Below, in pieces: positions 27,491 to 37,056 of a DNA stretch of 64,000 nt. Numbering within the stretch: position 1 is the stretch's first letter; the number at the start of each line of letters is the position of its first letter. This stretch comes from Adhaeribacter aquaticus DSM 16391 (GTDB lineage: Bacteria > Bacteroidota > Bacteroidia > Cytophagales > Hymenobacteraceae), in assembly GCF_000473365.1 (NCBI RefSeq), contig NZ_KI421517.1:4476296-4540295 (forward strand), given 5' to 3'. The translations under genes were made by a program, and so were the position numbers. Below the pieces are notes generated by a model, which searched no databases, was not told the origin of the DNA, and saw nothing but the letters and a program-made list of their open reading frames with translations.

Positions 27491-28723
27491 CTAAACTGTG
27501 GTAGCTAACTCATTTTCCTTTTTATTATAGGAAAAGGAACTGAGTAAAAGTGCATTAAAAAAAGCGTAAAAAATCACACCTTTTTGCCTGCTTAAAGCTG
27601 TTTCGCTAATACAAACAACTATAAAAATCAATAAAAAATAGACATAAAGCCAGTTCTTTTGGCGCCAGGCTATAATCAATGGGTAAAATAATACAACCAA
27701 GAAAACTAAAAGCCCCAGCACCCCATGCCGCACCATCTCTTCCAGGTATTCATTATGCGCATTATAATTATATAAAGCCCCCCAAAATTTTTTATCCTGA
27801 TAACAAGCAACTAGGTTAGGTGCCACATCCCCGGTTCCCACCCCCCAAATAACAGCATTTTTATTCCGGATCACATCAAAACAACATTCCCACTGTATTA
27901 ATCTAGGAGTAAAAGGAGAATGGACTCCTCGTAAATAAATAAATTCATTAAGCTTAGTTCGGGTAGTGGGCAAAGCTAAAACACCTATTACACCTAATAC
28001 ACCTACTCCGGCTACAATGGCTAAAGCCTTAAAATTCTTACGCTGAATAGAGTATTGAATTACCTGTAGGCCTAATAATACAAATGAAACAAATAACGCC
28101 ATTCTGGCTCCTAACACTACTAACTCAACATATAAAAAGAAAACAGCTAGTATGATTAAGCTTCGATAAAAAACTTTTGTCTCGAACCAAAAATTTGTTA
28201 AATAAAACAAAGCCCCTATAATGGCAAAAACCAGGTACATACCAGAATAAGCATGATGCATGTTAACAAAGTCATCAATCTTTTCTGTTAGTATGGTGCC
28301 TTCTAGAATGCCATCAGTATAGGTTAAAACATTATATATAGCATACCCAAGTACAGCCAAACAGGAAAAAGCAAATAGAAAAATAAGGTTGAATACCTGC
28401 TGCCTTGTCAGTTTGGGGGCACTTAAAATAACCAGCGGAAGTAATACCAAACCCATCTTCTTCTCCAGGATATTCAGGGCATATTTGGTATCAGTGCTGT
28501 AAAAAAGGCCAATTATTTGCAGAAGGTATAGTGCTAAAACTGAAATGAAATATTTATTAGCAAGAGCATTCTTAACCTTATCATAAAGGTTTCCAGATAG
28601 TAGCCAATAAAGGACCAATAACCCAACAGCTACATTATTTATTTTATTACTTAGTGGAAGCGTAATGGCAACTACCAACAACAGTATAAAATATGCTTTA
28701 TTAATATAGGTTTTAAAATCCAT
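27491..28723 (-). CDS. O-antigen ligase family protein (Wzy/WaaL-like)
   Basis: 410 residues, about eleven hydrophobic helices, and the large periplasmic loop typical of the O-antigen ligase/polymerase family. The C-terminal signature NAHNEYLEEMVRHGVLGLLV is present. Such proteins polymerise or ligate lipid-linked glycan repeat units at the periplasmic face. Sequence alone does not separate Wzy from WaaL. It is 13 bases from a second family member, oriented the same way. Confidence 0.88.
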   Translation of the reverse strand: MDFKTYINKAYFILLLVVAITLPLSNKINNVAVGLLVLYWLLSGNLYDKVKNALANKYFISVLALYLLQIIGLFYSTDTKYALNILEKKMGLVLLPLVILSAPKLTRQQVFNLIFLFAFSCLAVLGYAIYNVLTYTDGILEGTILTEKIDDFVNMHHAYSGMYLVFAIIGALFYLTNFWFETKVFYRSLIILAVFFLYVELVVLGARMALFVSFVLLGLQVIQYSIQRKNFKALAIVAGVGVLGVIGVLALPTTRTKLNEFIYLRGVHSPFTPRLIQWECCFDVIRNKNAVIWGVGTGDVAPNLVACYQDKKFWGALYNYNAHNEYLEEMVRHGVLGLLVFLVVLFYPLIIAWRQKNWLYVYFLLIFIVVCISETALSRQKGVIFYAFFNALLLSSFSYNKKENELATTV

Positions 28724-28735
28724 GGAAATCTAAAA

Positions 28736-29980
28736 CTATAAAACACCATTAGTAGTTAATGCTGCTTTTTTTTGGTAGTTCACAAACAGGTAATATAGGC
28801 AAAAGGAAAGCACGAATGGCAGCGCATTGGAGGGAGTAGTTATCCGATGTTCGGTAAAACTCATGATGGTAAGGTTAAAAAAAGACACCAATAAAAAATC
28901 TCTTATTTTAGGTTCCTGATTGTTTTTTAGCAGAAACTTATAAACAGACCTCCAAAAGCATAAAAATACCCCTAATCCCAATAACCCCAACTCCCCTAGA
29001 AAATGTAGAAAAGAGTGATGCGCATGAGAATCGTTAAAATCTTTTACCTGCTGCTGATTTGAACTGTAAATGAATGGAATAGTATTATCAAAAATAAAAG
29101 GAACATCATTAACAGATCCAAATCCGGTACCAAGCAGAGGAGAATGAAAAAAGCAATCTACTGCTCTTGGCCAGGTCTCATAAGAACGGATCAGTACATT
29201 TTTATATTTGGTGGAGACGTTCCCAAACCTTTCATAAACATAATCATCTAAATTCCGATAAATATCGGCGGTTGGGCTATTCATTATATGCCGTTTATAT
29301 TCGGGATAAGTACCAACTAATATGTAAATTTGAATGGCTGAAATGCCAATAATTAAAAAACTTATCAAATAAGATTTATGCTTCTTTAATAAGAATAAAC
29401 ACATAAGGCCTACTCCTAAACCTAATATAGAGCCTCGGGAATAAGTAGCATACAAAAAAAAGGCATTTAATGCCAGAAGAAATAGATTAGTATAAGTTTT
29501 TCGCTCTAAAAAGTAAATAAAAGCTAAGGAAGTAACAATGCTGTAAAAGCCTCCCGCTGCATTATTTGCTATAAACAAGCCACTAAAACCATCCTGAAAC
29601 TTTAATCCTTTAGCAATAAAAGCCAGAATACTGATAAAGGAGGTTATGTAAAGAAAATTCCGGAATAATTTTCCAATATTAAAATTGAAACTAAAGAACG
29701 GTAGCACTAATAAAGGCAAATAGGAAATGATGAAATTTCCATCGTACCTATAAAATTTAAAATTTGAGAAAGACCCAGGATGATACAAGGAGGTGCTGAT
29801 AAGCACAAATAAGAAAAATACGAATAACCAGAAAACCGGTAAAGGGAAATGGTTTTTGTGCGTAAGAATTAATGGAAAAAAAATGGCAGCGAATAAAGAA
29901 GGAATAGGGCTAATATAAACTAAGTTAGTTACGGTTCCTATTAATCCTATTATAGTAATTATAACAAGAAGTTTTTTCAT
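28736..29980 (-). CDS. Second O-antigen ligase family protein (Wzy/WaaL-like)
   Basis: 414 residues with about eleven membrane helices and the periplasmic motif DSHAHHSFLHFLGELGLLG near residue 320, a family hallmark. It resembles its neighbour only in topology, so recent duplication is unlikely from inspection. The pair may divide polymerase and ligase roles, or serve two glycans. The gap to the next upstream gene is six bases. Confidence 0.85.
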   Translation of the reverse strand: MKKLLVIITIIGLIGTVTNLVYISPIPSLFAAIFFPLILTHKNHFPLPVFWLFVFFLFVLISTSLYHPGSFSNFKFYRYDGNFIISYLPLLVLPFFSFNFNIGKLFRNFLYITSFISILAFIAKGLKFQDGFSGLFIANNAAGGFYSIVTSLAFIYFLERKTYTNLFLLALNAFFLYATYSRGSILGLGVGLMCLFLLKKHKSYLISFLIIGISAIQIYILVGTYPEYKRHIMNSPTADIYRNLDDYVYERFGNVSTKYKNVLIRSYETWPRAVDCFFHSPLLGTGFGSVNDVPFIFDNTIPFIYSSNQQQVKDFNDSHAHHSFLHFLGELGLLGLGVFLCFWRSVYKFLLKNNQEPKIRDFLLVSFFNLTIMSFTEHRITTPSNALPFVLSFCLYYLFVNYQKKAALTTNGVL

Positions 29981-29986
29981 TCTTTT

Positions 29987-31063
29987 CTATAAATACTTTG
30001 TAATAACCGCCTCTACCTGCTTTGCCGACTTTTCCCAACTATATTTTTGGATTTGCTTTAAGCCTTTTTCTGTAAGAGTTTTTTGCAAAGCAACATCAAA
30101 ATATAATTGACTTATTCTCATCATTATTTCTTTTACATCCAGCGGATTTACATACAAACTTGCTTCTCCACATATTTCAGGCAAAGAAGCCGTATTAGAT
30201 ACAATAGTAGGGCTTCCACTAGCCATAGCTTCTAAAGGTGGTATGCCAAATCCTTCATAGATGGAAGGATAAACAAATATTTTAGCTTTCCGATATAAGG
30301 TAGCTAATTCCGTATCTGGCAAATATCCGGTAAAAATAATAGAAGGGCAATTCTGAATTTCCTCTTTCAGGTTAGTATCCGAAAACACTTTTGATTCTGA
30401 CCCTACTACCACCAGATTTAATCCTTTTATATTTAGCCCTTTAAAAGCTTTTACTAAAGAAATAAAATTTTTCCGGGGATCAATGGAAGAAACTGCTAGT
30501 ATAAAATCTTCCGGAACAGCTTTATTTCCTTCACCATTCAGTGTAGTAAAAACTTTTGAAATCCCATTATAGATAACATTAACTTTTTCTTCCGGAATTT
30601 GTGTGTATTCTACTAGTGCTTGTTTAGAACAATTACTTACTGTAATTACCTCAAGACTTTTCTTAGCTATTCTGGGTATTAAAAAATTATAAAGCTTTAC
30701 AAAAGCAGGAGAAAACCATTGCGGATTAATTTGGAAGGCAATGTCGTGTATGGTTACAATATTTCTGTTATAAAATAAAGGAGCTGTATTACACAAGTTT
30801 AATAAAACAGCATTCTTCTCTTTTTTAAGAAAAAAAGGCAACTCCAACTGCTCCCAAAGGTGACTGGTAAACCGTCCAAAAGTTTGAACATTAAGTTCTA
30901 GAGCAATGTCTTTTTGCAGGATATTCTTTGGGGATACAAAAATAATATTAGGTAGTAACCTTTTTAATTGCAAACTTATTTCAACGGCAAACCTTTGTAC
31001 ACCGGTTAAAGGTTGTGTTAAAAATCTGGCGTTTACAATTAATAAAGATTCTGTATTACCCAT
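29987..31063 (-). CDS. Family 4 glycosyltransferase
   Basis: 358-residue GT-B enzyme. The N-terminus NARFLTQPLTGVQRFAVEIS is the mannosyltransferase-type acceptor side; the C-terminus has VYPSIYEGFGIPPLEAMASG with the E-x7-E motif and the AVSSIDPRKNF loop. It probably adds one residue of the repeat unit on the cytoplasmic face. It is co-directional with the ligase pair. Confidence 0.9.
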   Translation of the reverse strand: MGNTESLLIVNARFLTQPLTGVQRFAVEISLQLKRLLPNIIFVSPKNILQKDIALELNVQTFGRFTSHLWEQLELPFFLKKEKNAVLLNLCNTAPLFYNRNIVTIHDIAFQINPQWFSPAFVKLYNFLIPRIAKKSLEVITVSNCSKQALVEYTQIPEEKVNVIYNGISKVFTTLNGEGNKAVPEDFILAVSSIDPRKNFISLVKAFKGLNIKGLNLVVVGSESKVFSDTNLKEEIQNCPSIIFTGYLPDTELATLYRKAKIFVYPSIYEGFGIPPLEAMASGSPTIVSNTASLPEICGEASLYVNPLDVKEIMMRISQLYFDVALQKTLTEKGLKQIQKYSWEKSAKQVEAVITKYL

Positions 31064-31123
31064 TAATACTTAAATAAGTGAAGATGATAAAATGAAAAAT
31101 GTTATTGTTGCAGGCAGTAAAAG

Positions 31124-32251
31124 CTAAAATTCCCCATTTAAATAGGATTGAAGTTTCCTAATAACATATTCTCTATTATACTCTTCAACTCTTTTAAATC
31201 CTGCTTCAATATAGGAATCTCTATTTAAGTAAACTTTATTTATTGTTTTAACCCAATCAACCTTATCCCAAGAACTTACTGTTTCTCCGGCCCCTGCCAC
31301 TACTTCTACCATAGCTGAATTATGAGGTGAAACAACCGGACAACCACAAGCCATTGCTTCCAATTGCGGCATCCCAAAACCTTCATTTAAGGATGTAGAT
31401 ACATACACAGATGCAACATTAAAAATCTTTATTAACTCATCCGTAGTTAAAAATCCAGCAAACTTTACCTTCTCCTTAGGAAATCCTTCGGCTTCAACTA
31501 CGTTTTTTATTTTTGTTTCTCCCCAACCATTAGCTCCAACTATCAATAAGTCAAAACCTAATAAAGCCAACTGGGGCATGAGCGATAAAAGGAAAGTTAA
31601 GTTTTTTCTGGGCTCTAATGTTCCTACAAAAAGTAAAAATTTATCGTTAAGGTTGTGCTTTAGACAAATTTCCGCTTTTTCTTCTGAATTTATTTCATCT
31701 TTTTTAAAAATAGAAGTATTAATAAAAAAACCTGAAAAGATGTCTTTACATTTCCTTTCAGGAAAATATTTAATAATACCCTCTTTTGTAAACGTTGAGT
31801 TTGACCATAAAAAATTCGCATTTTTAATGGATATGTCATGAAAAAGATCAAAATAAACTCTATTAGCCAATGACATAGTTTCTTTATGTTCTTTATAAAC
31901 CATATCATGAACTGTTACTAGGGTTTTTATATTTGAAGGTATAAAAGGTGGGGTCAGGAAAGCAGGCGCCCAAAAAAGGTCAGGTTTAATTTGTTTTAAG
32001 ATGGTCCTTACTTTGAACACTAACCAAATTAATGCAATTTTCTTTGCTACAAAAAAAGGTTGAATAATAATTTTTATATTATCACTTATAAGAAGTTGCT
32101 TTTCAAGTTCAGGGTTGAAAGGTTCATTACTCAGTAAAAATAAAGTCCAGGAAGGATTTAAAGTGGCTATAGAATTAATTGCAGAAACTAAAAAATTCGG
32201 TATTCCGGATGGTGATTTCCGCAAGGAACGGCAATCAATAGCAACTTTCAT
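31124..32251 (-). CDS. Family 4 glycosyltransferase
   Basis: 375-residue GT-B enzyme that begins KVAIDCRSLRKSPSGIPNF, has a VGTLEPRKNLTFL donor-side loop and the STSLNEGFGMPQLEAMACG region with E-x7-E. It is related to the preceding transferase, and both are of the mannosyltransferase-like GT4 subgroup. It is probably the first gene of the co-transcribed group on this strand after the 203-base gap to the ThuA gene. Confidence 0.9.
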   Translation of the reverse strand: MKVAIDCRSLRKSPSGIPNFLVSAINSIATLNPSWTLFLLSNEPFNPELEKQLLISDNIKIIIQPFFVAKKIALIWLVFKVRTILKQIKPDLFWAPAFLTPPFIPSNIKTLVTVHDMVYKEHKETMSLANRVYFDLFHDISIKNANFLWSNSTFTKEGIIKYFPERKCKDIFSGFFINTSIFKKDEINSEEKAEICLKHNLNDKFLLFVGTLEPRKNLTFLLSLMPQLALLGFDLLIVGANGWGETKIKNVVEAEGFPKEKVKFAGFLTTDELIKIFNVASVYVSTSLNEGFGMPQLEAMACGCPVVSPHNSAMVEVVAGAGETVSSWDKVDWVKTINKVYLNRDSYIEAGFKRVEEYNREYVIRKLQSYLNGEF

Positions 32252-32454
32252 TCTGCAATTTTATTAAAATATTTCCAACTTCTCCATCTCTTCCTCAAAG
32301 CTTATGCGCTTACCTAACCCTTTTAATGGGAGTGTCAAAAATAGTAATTAAAGTTTTAAACTTGAAAAAGAATTGGCCCAACAGTATCCATAATTCTTTT
32401 CAGGATATTTATTTAATATTGAGAAAAAAAAGTTTAGGTAATTTAGGAATTGAA

Positions 32455-33189
32455 CTATCTACCTAAGGCATATGCGATGCCGCCAGTAATATGTTTCAAA
32501 AATAAAGGGTCCTGATAACTTTCTTCTGTATGTCCGCCTGCAGTATAAAAAGCACGTCCTCCGTCATATTCATGATACCAGGCAATGGGATGGTCCTCGC
32601 CGTGTGTTCCACCAGAATAACTGCTTTCATCAATTTCAATTAATACCATTAAATCAGGAAGTACATCCTTAAAATTATACCACTCATCTTCCCTCTCCCA
32701 CGTTTCTCCTAAAAATTTGGTAGCCGGATGATCTTTAATTTTCACTTTTAAAGTTCCTTTCTGAATAACTGAGTGACTTGCAAAATAGGCACCAACCAGT
32801 TTATGATACCAAGGCCAATTATATTCCGTATCCGTTGCTGAATGAATACCCACAAAGCCGTTTCCAGCCTGAATATATTTCTCAAAAGAAATTTGTTGCT
32901 TTAAATCTAAAACATCTTGGGTAGTATTAAAAAAAACTACTGCCTTATATTTCTTAAGTGAATCTGGTACAAAAACATCGGCGTTATTTGTTGTATCCAC
33001 TAAAAAATTATTTTCCTTACCAAGTGTTAAAATAGCTTTTAAACCGGCTGGTATAGAAGTATGATAGAACCCATTCGTTTTATAAAAAACGAGAACCTTG
33101 GGAATTGGGTTCGCTGTTGTGTTTCCTTCTGATTTACAAGCATAAAAACTTAAAAAAACACAAAGTATACAAATATTAAACAGCTTCAT
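32455..33189 (-). CDS. ThuA-like domain lipoprotein
   Basis: 244 residues from ATG 33189: a lipoprotein signal ending at Cys18 (VFLSFYACKSEG), then a ThuA/trehalose-utilisation-like, glutamine-amidotransferase-fold domain with LVFYKTNGFYHTSIPAGL, FVGIHSATDTEY and IAWYHEYDGGRAFYTAGGH. ThuA proteins are linked to sugar metabolism, but the reaction is not established. A start at 33240 would add 17 residues before the signal peptide and is less likely. Its place within a polysaccharide locus suggests a sugar-related role, which is inference. Confidence 0.87.
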   Translation of the reverse strand: MKLFNICILCVFLSFYACKSEGNTTANPIPKVLVFYKTNGFYHTSIPAGLKAILTLGKENNFLVDTTNNADVFVPDSLKKYKAVVFFNTTQDVLDLKQQISFEKYIQAGNGFVGIHSATDTEYNWPWYHKLVGAYFASHSVIQKGTLKVKIKDHPATKFLGETWEREDEWYNFKDVLPDLMVLIEIDESSYSGGTHGEDHPIAWYHEYDGGRAFYTAGGHTEESYQDPLFLKHITGGIAYALGR

Positions 33190-33328
33190 TTTTTGTACCT
33201 TATCCCGTAAGATGTTCATAAAAATGGAGCTCAAGCTCATAATTAAAAAACTATAAGTTTAAATTTATTTAAGAAAAGTTATCTATATCTCATCAAAAGG
33301 AATGGTAAAATGAAAGTATTTAATTCTT

Positions 33329-34267
33329 TTATTTATGCCGAGCATAAAGTTTTATTTGATATACGGCCCGACGTAACCTATTCTTAATCCTGGTTGATAT
33401 GGACGGAGGGTTGAAAACTTCTGTATTGGAAAAGTAATCAGCATCCATGTCCGCTACAAATTCTGTTGGATGAATAATTTCATTTATTGATTCGGTAGGT
33501 GTATTTGCTAATTTATCTGTCGGATCAGTTGGATGTGTAGAATCGATGCCAAAACCAATGTTAGAAATTAAATTTACGTTTGGAATAATACAAAGACTGT
33601 TATGTATAAAATTAGTATAAGACCATTGGTAATCCCAAGTGTTATGGCCATTATAAATCCTATACATTACTTTTATCCATTCCTTCTGCACTTTTTCTCC
33701 TTTAAATACATCTGCTATTTTATTACTTCTAACAAATTCCGGAAAAGAAGCCATATTTACATCATATAAATCCCAAGCTCTACGCCAAGTAGCCCACCCC
33801 CAAACATGTGGAATCCTAGAAAAATAATAAGAGGCGTCTCCTCTTTTTCTGCCATATTGATGATTACTTCCAGTTATGTGCATGATTCTAGAATCATTCC
33901 TGTACTTTTCAAGTAATTCTTGGCAAAACCAAAAGAAACTCTGATCAGGCAAACAATCATCCTCCAGAATAATACCTTCCTCCACATTTTCGAAAAACCA
34001 ATCTATAGCAGAACTTACAGCAACTCGGCAACCTAAATTTTGATCCCTTATAAGCGTAAAAACCTCACATGGCCAATCAATTTGGTCTATTACTCTTCTC
34101 GTTAACTCACATTTTTCGGTTTCACCAGGTCGACTGGCTCTTGGCCCATCGGCAGCAATAAATAACTTTTCAGGAGCTGCCTTTCTTATTTCATTAAAAA
34201 CAAGTTGAGTATTTTCAGGCCGATTGAAAATTAAAAATAAAACTGGGGTTATAAGTTTTTCAGGCAT
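33329..34267 (-). CDS. GT-A nucleotide-sugar transferase (HlpA-like)
   Basis: 312 residues from ATG 34267 (a TTG one codon earlier is possible). It begins EKLITPVLFLIFNRPENTQLVF, has the LEDDCLPDQSFFWF acidic donor-binding motif, and HVWGWATWRRAWDLYD, features of the nucleotide-diphospho-sugar transferase group sometimes called HlpA-like. No membrane helices. The sugar and acceptor are unknown. The box CAAATCTA immediately 5' of the start may be a minus-strand -7 element very close to the start. Confidence 0.8.
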   Translation of the reverse strand: MPEKLITPVLFLIFNRPENTQLVFNEIRKAAPEKLFIAADGPRASRPGETEKCELTRRVIDQIDWPCEVFTLIRDQNLGCRVAVSSAIDWFFENVEEGIILEDDCLPDQSFFWFCQELLEKYRNDSRIMHITGSNHQYGRKRGDASYYFSRIPHVWGWATWRRAWDLYDVNMASFPEFVRSNKIADVFKGEKVQKEWIKVMYRIYNGHNTWDYQWSYTNFIHNSLCIIPNVNLISNIGFGIDSTHPTDPTDKLANTPTESINEIIHPTEFVADMDADYFSNTEVFNPPSISTRIKNRLRRAVYQIKLYARHK

Positions 34268-34484
34268 CAATACAAATCTATTTAATAGATTTTTCTAAGT
34301 TACAAATTTAAGAAATAAATTTTTTGAATTCAGATAAAGTCAATTTCTTAAATAATAAATGATGAAAAGAAGAATTCAACATAACTACTCAAAAAAATTA
34401 AATCAAAGATTAATAAGAAGTCCTTTGTGGGTCTTTTTATATTTATTATATTAGGTATTCAATAAACTATTAATCAGCAAATTA

Positions 34485-35276
34485 ATGCTCAAGGAGAAAA
34501 TAAAAAGGTTCTTAAAGGGGAAGAGTGGCTTTTCTAATTTGGGTGAAGAAATAATTATCAAAAAATTTCTAAATCAATTAGACCATAAAAAAATTGCTGT
34601 GGACATAGCTGCTAATGATGGAATTTTTATGTCTAATACCTATCAATTGTATAAAGATGGATATGGTGGTTTAGCTGTTGAATGTGATAATACTGCCTTT
34701 GCCTCCCTATCTAATTCTTATAAAAAATTTGACAAGGTCTTTTTGAGTAAGGCCTATATTTACCCTGAAAATGTTGTTAGTTTACTAGAAGGATATGAAA
34801 TTCCAGCTGATTTTGGTTTTTTAAGCTTTGATATTGATGGGTATGACTATTTTGTCATGAAAGAATTGCTTAAAAAATTTAGACCGAGTTTAATTTGCGT
34901 AGAAATAAATGAGAAAATTCCTTACCCGATCAAATTTACTATAAAGTACAATAGAGATTATGTATGGGGAGTAAACCATTTCTTTGGCCAGTCCATAGGG
35001 CAAGTTGAGCTCTTATGTAAAGAATACAATTATGATTTAGTAGAAGTTTATTATAACAATGCTTTTTTAATTCCTACTGAAAAAAACAAAAATTTTAACA
35101 AACTGGAACCAGGGCAGGCTTATTTGGATGGTTATGTTAATAAACCAGATAGGACTTCAAAATTTCCTTATAATAAAGATGTTGATGCTTTATTAAACAT
35201 GAAATCTGAAGAAGCCCTAATCTTTATTAAAAAATATTTTGAGTCATATGAGGGTAAATATGAACTCTCTCTTTAA
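34485..35276 (+). CDS. FkbM-like SAM-dependent methyltransferase
   Basis: 263 residues. SAM-binding motif I is VDIAANDGIFMS (about 38-49), followed by GLAVECDN and the FLSFDIDGYDYFVMKEL segment typical of FkbM-type O-methyltransferases. It stands on the plus strand between minus-strand polysaccharide genes. The gene is notably AT-rich, more than its neighbours. Methylation of a glycan sugar is the likely role, inferred from context. I cannot assign a symbol. Confidence 0.7.
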   Translation: MLKEKIKRFLKGKSGFSNLGEEIIIKKFLNQLDHKKIAVDIAANDGIFMSNTYQLYKDGYGGLAVECDNTAFASLSNSYKKFDKVFLSKAYIYPENVVSLLEGYEIPADFGFLSFDIDGYDYFVMKELLKKFRPSLICVEINEKIPYPIKFTIKYNRDYVWGVNHFFGQSIGQVELLCKEYNYDLVEVYYNNAFLIPTEKNKNFNKLEPGQAYLDGYVNKPDRTSKFPYNKDVDALLNMKSEEALIFIKKYFESYEGKYELSL

Positions 35277-35335
35277 ATTCTTTGGCCTGTCTGAATCCTG
35301 AAAAGGACAAACACCCATTGATGATAAAATTCTTA

Positions 35336-36685
35336 TTATTTTTTACTTAAATAATGGATCAAATCTTTAAGGGTTATAACATTTAATAATGCTTTTGTCT
35401 GCATTATAAAAATAGGATAAGTTTTACTATTAAAAAGGTTAAAAAAATAGGAAGCTGTAAATTGAGAAAAAAGGGTCGCAATTGCTGCTCCAAGTCCACC
35501 ATACCTTGGAATCAATAGTAAATTTAATGTTACATTGATAATTGCGCCAGCCAAAGTTCTAAAAAATACATATTTCTGAAGATTTTCTACTACAAACCAG
35601 TTGCCGGACGCAAAACCTAAAAAAACGAATACACTTGTCCAGGTATGAACAGATAAAATAACGCCAGCGCCTTCAAATTCTTTACCATACAAAAGATTAA
35701 TAATAAAAGAAGAAAAAAAAGTAACAATTATGGCAGTTAATACACCTAAATAAGCCATAATTCTAAATGATTGCTTTAATTTATTTAGGTACCCTTCATT
35801 ACTTATTTCTTTTTCTTTAATTAATACAGGTAGTATGGAGCTTGTAATAATGGATGGAACAAACCACCAGGCTTCAGACAGTCTAACTGCCGCGGAAAAA
35901 ATACCAACCTCATTGTTATTGATTAAGCTACCTAACATTATTTGGTCTGTTCTTGTGTAAACCAATATAAGCATTACAGATAATGCCATAGGATAGCCCT
36001 CTTTTATCAATCTTTTTGTGAAAGTCCAATTTATTTTCCACTTAACTATTGAGCCATAATTTTGCTTATACATTAAAACAAATATTATAGCAGTTAGGAT
36101 AGCTTCTAATAAAGAAGCCCAAACAAATAAAATTAATGAACCTTTGAGAACTAAGATTCCAATCTTTAACAAACCAGATAGTAAAAATGCTAAATTTCTA
36201 GAGTATACAACAAACTTAGATTGCAGTTTTGACTGGTAGAAGTAGTCAATAACATCAAAAGATTGGAAAACTAAAATTCCAGAAGTTAATAGGACCATTT
36301 GGTGTGTCAATGTTTCACCTGACCTTAAAAGGAAGATTGATATTATAGATAAAATTACAGCAAACAAGCTTCCAACCAATTTAAGTATGAATGCAGCCCC
36401 TAAAATATAATCTGTATTATTTTCTTCTTTTATTAAGTATTTTGTTACTATACTATCTATTCCAAGAGTAGAAAGAATACTAAATAAGGCAACAAAAGCT
36501 ATAACATAGTTCCATAACCCAAATAGATCTGCCCCTAAATACCTGGCAATTAGAATGGTCAACAGAAAATTTAACCCAACTCTGAAAACCTTATCTATAA
36601 ATAACCAACTTATATTTTGAATTACTCCTTTAGATAGAAAAATTTGAGATAATTTCTTTTTTAAGGACACGTTAGCCACCAACAT
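35336..36685 (-). CDS. Polysaccharide repeat-unit flippase (Wzx-like)
   Basis: MOP-superfamily membrane protein with about twelve to fourteen helices over 449 residues, including NYVIAFVALFSILSTLGIDSIV and TRTDQIMLGSLINNNEVGIF. It flips undecaprenyl-linked repeat units to the periplasm. AT-rich, like its neighbour. The Wzz gene is divergent on the other side of a 371-base gap. It probably serves the locus whose initiator is at 24888-26270. Confidence 0.9.
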   Translation of the reverse strand: MLVANVSLKKKLSQIFLSKGVIQNISWLFIDKVFRVGLNFLLTILIARYLGADLFGLWNYVIAFVALFSILSTLGIDSIVTKYLIKEENNTDYILGAAFILKLVGSLFAVILSIISIFLLRSGETLTHQMVLLTSGILVFQSFDVIDYFYQSKLQSKFVVYSRNLAFLLSGLLKIGILVLKGSLILFVWASLLEAILTAIIFVLMYKQNYGSIVKWKINWTFTKRLIKEGYPMALSVMLILVYTRTDQIMLGSLINNNEVGIFSAAVRLSEAWWFVPSIITSSILPVLIKEKEISNEGYLNKLKQSFRIMAYLGVLTAIIVTFFSSFIINLLYGKEFEGAGVILSVHTWTSVFVFLGFASGNWFVVENLQKYVFFRTLAGAIINVTLNLLLIPRYGGLGAAIATLFSQFTASYFFNLFNSKTYPIFIMQTKALLNVITLKDLIHYLSKK

Positions 36686-37056
36686 TCTTATAAAATATAG
36701 GAAGACTTTGATTTAGATTTCATCTTCGCTTCTGAACCCTCAAAAGTAACAATACTTATTATTTAAAAGAATCAATAGTCATAATTTTAAATTCAATTCC
36801 AAAATTCATATCAATTCATTTACCCTAAAATCGAATATGGGCTTAATAACTTTCTTTTGTAAAAAGGCTGTCAAGAACAAAAAATAATTATTTCTTTTAT
36901 TTTTGTAATATTTTAATTTTTAATCTACCAAATAAGGAAAAGATAATTTATCTCATTCTATATTAATATTGAATAGACAACTATATCAAATAATAACTAC
37001 TCCTCTTAAATTCCATTCTATTATTTATCTTTGAACCTGAATGAACTAAATTACTA
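36686..37056. other. Intergenic region between flippase and chain-length gene
   Basis: 371 very AT-rich bases between divergently transcribed genes, so it holds both promoters. Only the -7 box at 37026-37033 is recognisable. No ORF or RNA is supported. Confidence 0.55.
37026..37033 (+). promoter_or_regulatory. Candidate -7 box of the Wzz-like gene
   Basis: TATCTTTG matches TAnnTTTG and ends 23 bases before the ATG at 37057. A -33 element is not clear. Confidence 0.5.

Noticed and set aside
34273-34280. TAnnTTTG-like box (minus strand) at the GT-A gene
   Set aside because: It is so close to the ATG that the message would be leaderless. I cannot tell it from chance in AT-rich DNA, so it is not listed as a promoter.
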